Shown here in pieces: positions 7,623-14,833 of a DNA stretch of 35,040 nt. The stretch covers positions 1 to 35,040 of the forward strand of contig JAGBDR010000046.1 of NCBI GenBank assembly GCA_017937385.1, given 5' to 3'. The notes beneath the pieces are model-generated. The model was not told where the DNA came from and made no database searches. It saw nothing but the letters and a program-made list of their open reading frames with translations. The position numbers and the translations under genes were made by a program. Origin of the DNA: Parabacteroides sp. (lineage in GTDB: Bacteria; Bacteroidota; Bacteroidia; Bacteroidales; Tannerellaceae). How positions within the stretch are numbered: the first letter of the stretch is position 1; every line of letters begins with the position of its first letter.

Positions 7623-10283
7623 TCAAAATTTAAACGTATAAGAGAGAGACGGGACAAAAAGGAACAACAACGTCTGTTCCAATACGACCTCCTTCCCATC
7701 TGTCAGTTGATAAATCCGGGGACGGACGGTAAACGGATTCGGCTTAAAATAGGCGTTACACAAACTCAGGTTCCAGATTCCCATACGTCCGTTCCTTTTG
7801 TAACGATAGAAATTCGCACCTAAATCCAAACGATGGTAAGGCGATAGCTGGTAATTATTCCGGGAACTGGCACTCAAACCACTCGTCCATTCCCCCAGCT
7901 CACCCGTCTCGCCATCGGTCAAATCCGGAGACGGCCGGTAATTCACATCCTGTAAAGTGATATGGTTACCGGACTTATACATCCAAGCGGCCGTCAGCTC
8001 CACCTTCTTGGATAACCGATAAGAGGCAACAATATCGATCTTATGTCGGTTATCATAGCGGGAAGGGAAACGTACTCCTTTATTGACCGTCCCGTCCGGG
8101 AACCAGCGGTCGGACCACGAGAGCGTATAGCCGATCCAACCGTTGAAACGCCCGGCTTTCTTCTGCACCATCAACTCCATCCCGTAGGAACGGCCCTTGC
8201 CTACTCCCACCCGGTCTTCCCAACCGGTAAAAGCCGGCAAGACCGGACCGTTATCCTTATATTCCACCAAGTTGTTCATCCGTTTGTAATATCCCTCCGC
8301 CGAGAAATCCAATCCGTGGAAGTACCAAGCCAGGCCACCCGTTACCTGATGGGCATTCATCGGACGGATATTTTCCGTCACCGGAACCCAAATGTCTGTC
8401 GGCTGGCTGATATAACTATTGGACAACAGGTGGATATATTGGTTCATCTTCGTGTAGGAGACTTTCACCGATATCCTCCGCCCCAGCAAATAACGGGCAG
8501 AAAAACGGGGCTGAAAAGATTGGTAGGTCGTCCCTTGCACATGGAAAAGCGTGAAACGCAGGCCGGTATTCACCCGAAAGCGGTCGGTGAGCGACATTTC
8601 GTCTTCCGCATAGGCCGAAAGCTCATGCCCGTGAATCAGGGAATGGGCAAAGACAGTGGTATTCGCTTTCATAACGACCGAATCTTCATACCAGGAACTC
8701 ATATTACTCTGTTCGGGGCGAAAAATATGAAACAGATAATCCCCGCCCATCCGGATCCGGTGGTCCACATTCGGGCGGTAGTCGAAAGAGGCCCGCAAGC
8801 TGATATCTTCCATCGCCGAACGATAATGCCCTTCCTGGAAATAGAGCTGCCCGCCCAAATCCCGGAAAGAGACAAACGTATTCTGTTTCTGAATAATATG
8901 GGAACGATACCGGGTATAACCACCCGTAAAAGTAGCAAACAGCTTCTTATTGATCAGGTAGTTCCAACCGGCAGACCCGATCAGATTCCCCCAACGCCAA
9001 CAGAAATCCCGATCTTCTCCGTGCATGTTTTTCGAATCTTCCCCGTTCCGATAACTATCGCTCCCCATATAAAAGCTAAGATACGCACGGCTCCGGTCCG
9101 TAAAAGAATAATCGACCTTGGCATTCATGTCGTAGAAATGGTATCCGCCTTTGACTTTCGTATCGGATTTCTTGTTGAAAGCGGTCACAAGCGGCCAGGT
9201 AATCAATTCCATCCAAGTACGGCGCACAGAGACATTGAACGACGACCGGTCCTTGATGATCGGTCCTTCCAGATTGGCACGCGCCGCCAACAGACCGACC
9301 GAAACATTCCCGTGATACTCTTTCCGGTTTCCCTCGTTCATACGCACATCTATAACGGAAGAAAGCCTCCCGCCGTATTCCGCCGGAAAACTTCCCTTAT
9401 AAAACGTGGCACTCTTCACCGCATCCGGGTTGAAAGCCGAGAAAAAGCCCAAGACATGATCCGTATGATAAATCGGATTCCCGTCCAACAGAAACAAGTT
9501 GTCGTCGCCATCTCCTCCCCGTACGAACAAGCCGCTCATTCCTTCCGTCCCGACCGTCGTACCCGGCAGGCGTTGCAACGTTTTGACAACATCCGCCTCA
9601 CCTAACAAGGCCGGCAAAGACTTCACCCGGCTCGCCGAAATATCCGACACCCCGATACGGCTTTTCAAGACTTCCGATCGGGGAGAAATTCCTTGAATCA
9701 CGACTTCGCCCAACGTTCCGGCCGGTTTCAGAGAGAGGTCGATCATCGTGTCGCGCGTCAACTCGAAAGTAAGCGTCCGACGTTCATACCCGACATAGGA
9801 AGAGGCCAACAGGACTTTACCCGGCGGCAGCGTCATACTATAAAAACCATAATTGTTGGAAACAGAACCCTTTTTGGAAACCTGATCTATGACAGTCGCC
9901 GAGATCAGGCTCTCATAAGAAGCCGAATCGCGCACGAAGCCGCTGATCGTATATAACTTGGGTTTTCGTTTCAAGATCACATATTGCCCTGTTATCCGAT
10001 AGACGATCGACAAAGGTTCGAATAACCGCTTGAGGCAATCGGAGAGCGATTCGTCATGGGCTTTCAACGATACTTTCCGGTAATCTTTCAACATCGACGA
10101 TTCGTATGAAAAAAACAGGCCGGTCTGTTTTTCTATTTCGAGCAAGATCTCTTGCAAAGGAACCTGCCGCATATCCAAGGTCACGGTCGGAACCGACTCA
10201 GCCGGAAGCAGCGAGGATTCTCTGGCATAAATCAGCGGGCAAATCAAATAAATTCCTATGACAAACAGGTAAATACGATACAT
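7623..10283 (-). CDS. TonB-dependent receptor with STN domain (proximal copy)
   Basis: An 886-residue outer-membrane receptor with the same architecture as the distal copy: signal peptide (about 1-20), STN domain (about 33-108), carboxypeptidase-regulatory-like domain (about 112-195), plug (about 225-320, with LFVRGGDGDDNLFLLDG) and a barrel ending SYTFKF. It follows fecR by 19 nt and precedes its DUF4249 partner by 4 nt, so fecR, receptor and lipoprotein form one operon. The STN domain and neighbouring FecR/ECF sigma genes support a transducer role: ligand binding would relay to FecR and release the sigma factor. The cargo is unknown; siderophore, metal complex or peptide are all compatible. 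The barrel segment with NNLVEYKD and SRYDNRHKIDIV is shared with the distal copy, showing they are paralogues. Confidence 0.9.
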   Translation of the reverse strand: MYRIYLFVIGIYLICPLIYARESSLLPAESVPTVTLDMRQVPLQEILLEIEKQTGLFFSYESSMLKDYRKVSLKAHDESLSDCLKRLFEPLSIVYRITGQYVILKRKPKLYTISGFVRDSASYESLISATVIDQVSKKGSVSNNYGFYSMTLPPGKVLLASSYVGYERRTLTFELTRDTMIDLSLKPAGTLGEVVIQGISPRSEVLKSRIGVSDISASRVKSLPALLGEADVVKTLQRLPGTTVGTEGMSGLFVRGGDGDDNLFLLDGNPIYHTDHVLGFFSAFNPDAVKSATFYKGSFPAEYGGRLSSVIDVRMNEGNRKEYHGNVSVGLLAARANLEGPIIKDRSSFNVSVRRTWMELITWPLVTAFNKKSDTKVKGGYHFYDMNAKVDYSFTDRSRAYLSFYMGSDSYRNGEDSKNMHGEDRDFCWRWGNLIGSAGWNYLINKKLFATFTGGYTRYRSHIIQKQNTFVSFRDLGGQLYFQEGHYRSAMEDISLRASFDYRPNVDHRIRMGGDYLFHIFRPEQSNMSSWYEDSVVMKANTTVFAHSLIHGHELSAYAEDEMSLTDRFRVNTGLRFTLFHVQGTTYQSFQPRFSARYLLGRRISVKVSYTKMNQYIHLLSNSYISQPTDIWVPVTENIRPMNAHQVTGGLAWYFHGLDFSAEGYYKRMNNLVEYKDNGPVLPAFTGWEDRVGVGKGRSYGMELMVQKKAGRFNGWIGYTLSWSDRWFPDGTVNKGVRFPSRYDNRHKIDIVASYRLSKKVELTAAWMYKSGNHITLQDVNYRPSPDLTDGETGELGEWTSGLSASSRNNYQLSPYHRLDLGANFYRYKRNGRMGIWNLSLCNAYFKPNPFTVRPRIYQLTDGKEVVLEQTLLFLFVPSLSYTFKF

Positions 10284-10302
10284 AACAATATTGGATCCTT
10301 AT

Positions 10303-11136
10303 TTACCGGAACACCAACCGGACATCCAATGTCTGGTTGATCACCAACAAGACCTCATCGAGAGGCAAGTCGTTGAATGTAGCGGTCAAGCGGGCATCCG
10401 ACGTACCTGCCTTGTTCGTAATCTTCACATGATAATACTCATTCAAGTCCCGGATCACCTGTTCCAAAGGCGTATCATTGAAGCGCAATTGCTTTGTTTT
10501 CCAGGAAAGCTCATTCAAGTTCTCTTCCGTCCCGATCTCTATTTCTTTCTTTTCCTCCGAATAGGAAGCCGACATTCCGGCGATCAAGATAGCCGGCTCC
10601 GACACTTCATCGGCCGAAAAACGCACCTTTCCGGTCAAGACATCGACTTGCGTGGCCTCCGGCCGCTCGTTTACCTGGAAACTGGTTCCCAACACCGTGA
10701 CCTCCGTACGGGTCGTATGAACGGAAAAGGGGCGTGCTTCATCTCTCTTCACTTGAAAAAAAGCTTTTCCCTTCATCTCCACAACACGCCGTTCCTTTCC
10801 GTACTTTTTCACGTCATAGCGTAACGTTGAGTTTCCTGCCATTGATACCAAAGTACTATCCGGCAGATAGACATCCTTCAATTGTCCCGGTACGGTCACA
10901 ACCGATACCCATTCCGATTCTTTCCGATCCATCCGATAAAAAAGTCCGAAGCCGATAAGCAAAAGCATGACCGAAGCCGCCGCCATCCAATAACGACGGA
11001 AAAAGACCTTCCGACGAATCCCTTGCCGGGCCGCAAAACGTTCCCATGCCTTATCCTCATCCAAGCTTCCCTCTTTGTAGCGCCGGGCTACAAAACGAAG
11101 GCGTTTCTCCCATCTATCCTCTTGCTCGTTGTTCAT
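10303..11136 (-). CDS. FecR-family anti-sigma factor
   Basis: A 277-residue single-pass inner-membrane regulator. A basic cytosolic segment (about 1-48) would hold the sigma factor, then one transmembrane helix (about 50-69, ASVMLLLIGFGLFY), a periplasmic FecR domain (about 80-180, with VYLPDSTLVSMAGNSTLRY and KGKAFFQVKRDEARPF), and a C-terminal DUF4974 domain (about 210-277), an STN-like fold that contacts receptor signalling domains. ATG 11136 is chosen because the longer ORF would translate the 7-bp repeat tract just upstream. It lies after the sigma factor and a small barrel gene, and before two receptor cassettes. The inferred job is to sequester the sigma factor at 12012-12527 until a receptor signals. 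Confidence 0.88.
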   Translation of the reverse strand: MNNEQEDRWEKRLRFVARRYKEGSLDEDKAWERFAARQGIRRKVFFRRYWMAAASVMLLLIGFGLFYRMDRKESEWVSVVTVPGQLKDVYLPDSTLVSMAGNSTLRYDVKKYGKERRVVEMKGKAFFQVKRDEARPFSVHTTRTEVTVLGTSFQVNERPEATQVDVLTGKVRFSADEVSEPAILIAGMSASYSEEKKEIEIGTEENLNELSWKTKQLRFNDTPLEQVIRDLNEYYHVKITNKAGTSDARLTATFNDLPLDEVLLVINQTLDVRLVFR

Positions 11137-11141
11137 CTTTT

Positions 11142-11176
11142 CAATTGACAATTGATAATTGACAATGGACAATGGC
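11142..11176. repeat. Degenerate 7-bp tandem repeat upstream of fecR
   Basis: Five consecutive heptamers on the + strand: CAATTGA, CAATTGA, TAATTGA, CAATGGA, CAATGGC. The tract ends 5 nt before the fecR start codon and fills most of the 60-nt gap after the barrel gene. CAATGG at its edge can also pair with CCATTG at 11188-11193. Similar tracts lie at 22227-22338, 25619-25653 and 30773-30807. Confidence 0.75.
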
Positions 11177-11196
11177 TCCTGCACTCTCCATTGCTT

Positions 11197-11931
11197 TTAT
11201 TTTCCTAATTTGAATTTATACCCGATCGACAAACTGAAAGTATGGTATTTCAAGCCGGCCGAATCATATTCGTATTCCTTACCTAAAGAGGCATCGTAAC
11301 CGACGTTCATCACACAGGAACCGATTTCTAATCCTGCCTGAAGCAAAAGTCCCCAGTCGAAAGGATTATCATGCGTCCATTCATCATCCGAGAAGCCGTT
11401 TCCTTTCCATCCGGCAACATAAACATCACCATACGCCCAATAAACGCCCTCCTCATCCGTCTTTTCATACGCCATATAGCCGAACGAGTTTTTATCGCCC
11501 ATTGACCAAGCGAAATACGGACCGGCCGCCAAATTCAACCGCACATGATCCGCCAACCGGAATGAAAAATTCGCCATCAACGGGACTTGCAAAAAATGGC
11601 GGTTCGTCTTCACGTTGATTTCGCTGAAAACAACATCCGATTGTTCTTCCAGCCGAGGAGACATATTTCCAAACAAAAGGGAATGCGCCCAATGCCCCCG
11701 CTGAGTATAATACAACCCCGATTTCAATGAAAACCGCTCCGGCTTGACAAAAAACTCCGCACCTACTCCGATTTTCCAACGGGCATTCCAAGCCCATCCT
11801 AATTCATTATAATAAGAAGGACCGCCTCTCTTGACAGCCGTCATCCCGACTTCCGGCGTCAGCGACCACCTTTGCGCGTTCACCGCTGCCACACTCATCA
11901 TCAACATCACAAACAACACGAATCTCTTCAT
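11197..11931 (-). CDS. Small outer-membrane beta-barrel protein (PorT-like fold)
   Basis: A 244-residue protein with a clear signal peptide (about 1-19, ending VNA before QRW). The rest is alternating amphipathic beta-strands with aromatic girdles, for example WSLTPEVGMTAVKRGG and YHTFSLSIGYKFKL, typical of 8-10-strand outer-membrane barrels (PF13568-type). No enzymatic motif is visible. It sits between the ECF sigma gene and fecR, an unusual place, since sigma and fecR are normally adjacent. It could be a structural or sensory barrel controlled by the same sigma factor. The 80-nt upstream gap contains a perfect 9-bp inverted repeat. Function is unknown. Confidence 0.75.
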   Translation of the reverse strand: MKRFVLFVMLMMSVAAVNAQRWSLTPEVGMTAVKRGGPSYYNELGWAWNARWKIGVGAEFFVKPERFSLKSGLYYTQRGHWAHSLLFGNMSPRLEEQSDVVFSEINVKTNRHFLQVPLMANFSFRLADHVRLNLAAGPYFAWSMGDKNSFGYMAYEKTDEEGVYWAYGDVYVAGWKGNGFSDDEWTHDNPFDWGLLLQAGLEIGSCVMNVGYDASLGKEYEYDSAGLKYHTFSLSIGYKFKLGK

Positions 11932-11943
11932 TTCCTTTTTACA

Positions 11944-11981
11944 TTAGTGATACATAAACATGTTAGCCATTCTATCACTAA
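11944..11981. promoter_or_regulatory. Perfect 9-bp inverted repeat before the barrel gene
   Basis: The arms TTAGTGATA (11944-11952) and TATCACTAA (11973-11981) are exact reverse complements with a 20-nt spacer. The element lies 13 nt upstream of the barrel gene start and 30 nt after the sigma factor stop. It could be an operator or an mRNA hairpin near the ribosome entry site. The symmetry is seen; the role is inferred. Confidence 0.5.
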
Positions 11982-12011
11982 GACCGAAAATCCGAAAAAA
12001 CCCCTACTCTT

Positions 12012-12527
12012 TCAAGAAAAAAAGAAACAATAAATCCGTATAGCGGTTTCCCGCAAAGCTTTCAACGCTTTTCCTATTTGATTTTCAACCGTCTTGACCG
12101 AAATGTTCAATTCTTCGGCAATCTCCTGATATTTCAATCCGTCCCGCTTGGAAAGCAGAAATATCTTCTTCCGCTCGGGTGGAAGCTCATCGATAGCCGC
12201 CCAAAGACGCGCATCGCGTTCCGCCTGGTACATCTGTTCTTCTTCCGACAGATCTTCCAAGTCGGCAACAAACTCCGAAACCGGTTCGGTATCGGCCAAT
12301 CGGGCAACAAGGGTGAGGGAACGGTTTTTGACAGCTTGGTACAGATAGGATTTAAGATTGGCAATCGTCACGTCGTGGCAACTCTTGTCCCACACGTCGG
12401 CAAAGGCTTGCTGCACGACATCTTCGGCATCTTCCGTCTTTTCCGTAAAACGAAGTGCGAACAAGCAGAGGGGCTTGTACAATTCCTTAAAGGTATGTTC
12501 AAAATCTTTCGCCGATATTGTCGCCAT
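12012..12527 (-). CDS. ECF RNA polymerase sigma factor (FecI-like)
   Basis: A 171-residue ECF sigma factor of the Bacteroidetes expansion. The sigma-2 region spans about 8-75 (FKELYKPLCLFALRFT, then DAEDVVQQAFADVW), and the sigma-4 region about 112-160, with the helix-turn-helix YQEIAEELNISVKTVENQI. There is no sigma-3 region, as expected for ECF. ATG 12527 gives the canonical N-terminus; the in-frame extension to 12575 would translate part of the palindromic repeat array and is rejected. It lies downstream of trpS with a 134-nt gap filled by that array. The expected targets are the barrel gene, fecR and receptor cassettes downstream. Control is expected by FecR at 10303-11136. Confidence 0.9.
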   Translation of the reverse strand: MATISAKDFEHTFKELYKPLCLFALRFTEKTEDAEDVVQQAFADVWDKSCHDVTIANLKSYLYQAVKNRSLTLVARLADTEPVSEFVADLEDLSEEEQMYQAERDARLWAAIDELPPERKKIFLLSKRDGLKYQEIAEELNISVKTVENQIGKALKALRETAIRIYCFFFS

Positions 12528-12546
12528 ACGTTTGCCTTTGTCTTTT

Positions 12547-12652
12547 GTTCCCTTACCGGGGAACGTGAGTTCCATGCCCAGGGAACAGGAATTCCATGCC
12601 CAGGGAACTATAGTTTCATGCCTATGAAACCACAGTTTCCCTGCCGGGGCAC
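12547..12652. repeat. Five-unit array of 18-bp palindromes with exact 22-bp period
   Basis: Units begin at 12547, 12569, 12591, 12613 and 12635, each 18 bp and separated by 4-nt spacers (gtga, agga, tata, caca). Units 1 and 4 are clean dyads: GTTCCCTTACCGGGGAAC and GTTTCATGCCTATGAAAC. Units 2 and 3 share TTCCATGCCCAGGGAAC; unit 5 is diverged. The arms covary between units (GTTCC/GGAAC versus GTTTC/GAAAC), which suggests selection for pairing. The array fills the gap between trpS and the ECF sigma gene. It is not CRISPR: the spacers are only 4 nt. Confidence 0.85.
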
Positions 12653-12661
12653 AAAACAGGG

Positions 12662-13714
12662 TTATCCTCTGAATCCGATAATCTCGCGTACTTCACGCAG
12701 CGTCTTTGCGGCGCTCTCGCTTGCCTTTTCAGCACCGATACGAGCCACTTTCGCCAGATAGTCTTCGTCGGAACGGATGTCCAAGATGCGTTCGCGGATC
12801 GGAGCACAGAATTTATTGATATCTTCGGCCAATTGCTTTTTCAAATCTCCGTAACGGATCTCGCAATTGTTATATTTTTCATTGAAGAAATCGAACGTAT
12901 CTTTGGTCGATACGATTTCCATCATTGTAAACAAATTGGCAATCGGTTCGGGCTTCACACTGTTCGGCTGCGTAGGACCGGCATCCGTCACGGCCTTCAT
13001 CACCTTCTTCTTGATTGTCTTTTCGTCGTCGATCAGATAGATGGCGTTTCCTTCGCTCTTGCCCATCTTGCCGGAGCCGTCCAAGCCGGGCACTTTGATC
13101 GCCTTGCTGGAATAATAGAACGAGGCGGGTTCCGGGAAACATTCAACCCCGTAAGTCGAGTTGAAACGGCGGGCAAAACGGCGGGCCATTTCCATGTTCT
13201 GTTCCTGGTCTTTCCCGACCGGCACCTTCACCGCCTTGTGGATGATGATATCGGCCGCCATCAGGGTCGGATAAGTCAACAAACCGGCGCTTACGCTATG
13301 CTTGTTGTTTTCATTGAAGATTTCCTTTTCCACATCGCCTTCCGTGGTGTTGACACGGTCAATGTGCAATTGCTGGCGTGCCTTATCTTTAAAAGAAGTA
13401 GTACGCATCAACTCGCCGATCCCGGCATTCATATTCAGATACAGATACAGTTCAGGGATCTCGCGCACATCGCTCTGCAGATAGATGGTCGCTTTTTCCG
13501 GATCGACACCACAGGCCAGATATTCAGCCAAAATCGTCTTCACACTGTTACGGATGTTATCGGGATGCGGATGTGTAGTCAACGAGTGCCAGTCTGCAAT
13601 AAAGAAAAAGCAATTATACTCATTTTGCATTTGCAAAAATCCTTTTACTGCTCCGAAGTAATTCCCCAGATGCAAATTACCCGTTGGGCGAATGCCGCTT
13701 ACTACTATTTCCAT
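12662..13714 (-). CDS. trpS: Tryptophanyl-tRNA synthetase
   Basis: A 350-residue class I synthetase that charges tRNA-Trp with tryptophan in the cytosol. The HIGH-type signature is PTGNLHLGN at residues 10-18, and the KMSKS loop is KMGKS at 216-220, a common TrpRS variant. The Rossmann core and C-terminal helical region are intact and the length is normal. ATG 13714 gives the usual MEIVVSGIRPTG start; the 12-residue upstream extension is unsupported. A good promoter lies just upstream (13748-13779). The downstream neighbour on the same strand is the ECF sigma gene, separated by the palindromic array, so read-through into the sigma locus is possible but the two are functionally unrelated. Confidence 0.96.
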   Translation of the reverse strand: MEIVVSGIRPTGNLHLGNYFGAVKGFLQMQNEYNCFFFIADWHSLTTHPHPDNIRNSVKTILAEYLACGVDPEKATIYLQSDVREIPELYLYLNMNAGIGELMRTTSFKDKARQQLHIDRVNTTEGDVEKEIFNENNKHSVSAGLLTYPTLMAADIIIHKAVKVPVGKDQEQNMEMARRFARRFNSTYGVECFPEPASFYYSSKAIKVPGLDGSGKMGKSEGNAIYLIDDEKTIKKKVMKAVTDAGPTQPNSVKPEPIANLFTMMEIVSTKDTFDFFNEKYNNCEIRYGDLKKQLAEDINKFCAPIRERILDIRSDEDYLAKVARIGAEKASESAAKTLREVREIIGFRG

Positions 13715-13747
13715 TTTCTTTCTTAACTTATTAATATCAAATGGCGA

Positions 13748-13779
13748 CAAAGATAATAATTATTTTGACAGATTCCGAA
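13748..13779 (-). promoter_or_regulatory. Promoter of trpS
   Basis: On the minus strand the -7 box is TATCTTTG (13755-13748), a perfect TAnnTTTG. Exactly 20 bp upstream is TTCG (13779-13776), three of four matches to the -33 TTTG. The predicted RNA start is near 13741, leaving a leader of about 27 nt. Confidence 0.65.
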
Positions 13780-13781
13780 TC

Positions 13782-14648
13782 TCAGCTCTCCGGCCGATCC
13801 AATTTCGAACCGCAATATTTACAATATCCGGCCTCCTCTTCATGCCCGGTCCGATGGCAATGCGGGCATTTCAACCGATCCCTTTTACGTTGCTCCCCGA
13901 CCATCGTGGCCGAGACAATTCCCGTCGGGACGGCGATAATCGTATAGCCGATCAACATCACGACCGCCGATAGGAAACGCCCGACAGGTGTCACGGGCGT
14001 TATGTCGCCATAGCCGACCGTCGTCATCGTCACGATCGCCCAATAAATGCTGTTCGGGATATTATCGAATTGCGTATCGGGCTGGTTTCCCTCTATCATA
14101 TACATAATCGTACCGATCGAAGTCACCAGGATCAAGACAAAAAAGAAAAACACGAATATCTTCGGCGCACTGATCCGGAGCGATTTCAATAGCATATTCC
14201 CTTCTTTCAGAAAGTTGAACAACTTAAAGACACGGAAAACGCGGATCAGCCGGAATGCCCGGATGATCAACAAGTAGCGCGTACCGGCAAAGAAAATACT
14301 CAGATAGACCGGCAATGTCGACAACAGGTCCACAATCCCGAAAAAGCTGAAAATATATTTCCGAGGTTTAGGCGAACAATAGATACGGACCAGATATTCA
14401 AATGTAAAAAAGACGGTAAACACATATTCCAATATCCGCAGTCCCAACGTATAATGGTATGAAAAAGACCGTATGCTCTCCAAAATCACCACCAATATGC
14501 TTGCGATGATAAACCCAATCAGGCAGGTATCGAACAGTTTCCCCATCGGAGTATCCGATTCGAATATAATGATATACAGCTTCTTCTTCAATCTCTCATC
14601 ATGTAGAAAAGTATCCACCCGTTCCCGTATTCTCGAAAAAAGTTTCAT
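13782..14648 (-). CDS. Voltage-gated-type potassium channel with C-terminal zinc ribbon
   Basis: A 288-residue six-helix ion channel of the Kv superfamily. The S4 voltage sensor has an arginine at roughly every third position (IIRAFRLIRVFRVFKLF), followed by S5, a pore helix and the selectivity filter TVGYGD (210-215), then S6. The filter predicts K+ selectivity. After S6 the cytosolic tail ends in a four-cysteine zinc-ribbon-like motif (Cys261, Cys264, Cys276, Cys279: CPHC and CKYC). It is encoded upstream of trpS on the same strand with a 67-nt gap that holds the trpS promoter. A perfect -7 box (TAAATTTG, 14706-14699) lies 50 nt upstream of its start, without a good -33. A single-gene unit is likely. 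Confidence 0.9.
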   Translation of the reverse strand: MKLFSRIRERVDTFLHDERLKKKLYIIIFESDTPMGKLFDTCLIGFIIASILVVILESIRSFSYHYTLGLRILEYVFTVFFTFEYLVRIYCSPKPRKYIFSFFGIVDLLSTLPVYLSIFFAGTRYLLIIRAFRLIRVFRVFKLFNFLKEGNMLLKSLRISAPKIFVFFFFVLILVTSIGTIMYMIEGNQPDTQFDNIPNSIYWAIVTMTTVGYGDITPVTPVGRFLSAVVMLIGYTIIAVPTGIVSATMVGEQRKRDRLKCPHCHRTGHEEEAGYCKYCGSKLDRPES

Positions 14649-14768
14649 AATTCAAATCTTTAAAGGATCAAAAACAGTTGAAGTTCATTTACGTATGACA
14701 AATTTACATAAAAACAGACATACAATTCCTATGTTTGCCGAGAATCCGGACAAATTATTTACGACAAA

Positions 14769-14800
14769 TTCGTATAAAATTGAAAATATGCGTATATTTG
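14769..14800 (+). promoter_or_regulatory. Promoter of the propeller lipoprotein gene
   Basis: The -7 box TATATTTG (14793-14800) is a perfect TAnnTTTG and TTCG (14769-14772) lies exactly 20 bp upstream, three of four matches to TTTG. The start codon is 33 nt after the -7 box. The architecture is the same as that of the trpS promoter. Confidence 0.65.
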
Positions 14801-14833
14801 CTCCGTAATAACGTCCTAAAAACAGAAACGATC

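Noticed and set aside
8043-9605. 520-codon + strand open frame opposite the proximal TonB receptor
   Set aside because: Antisense shadow of the receptor gene; composition is low-complexity and no family is recognisable. The same applies to 4231-5142 and 5338-6363 opposite the distal receptor.
12528-12575. 16-codon N-terminal extension of the ECF sigma factor
   Set aside because: It would translate part of the palindromic array and is absent from the family pattern.
12547-12652. Possible CRISPR array
   Set aside because: The repeats are themselves palindromic 18-mers with 4-nt spacers and no cas gene is near; real spacers are about 30 nt or more.
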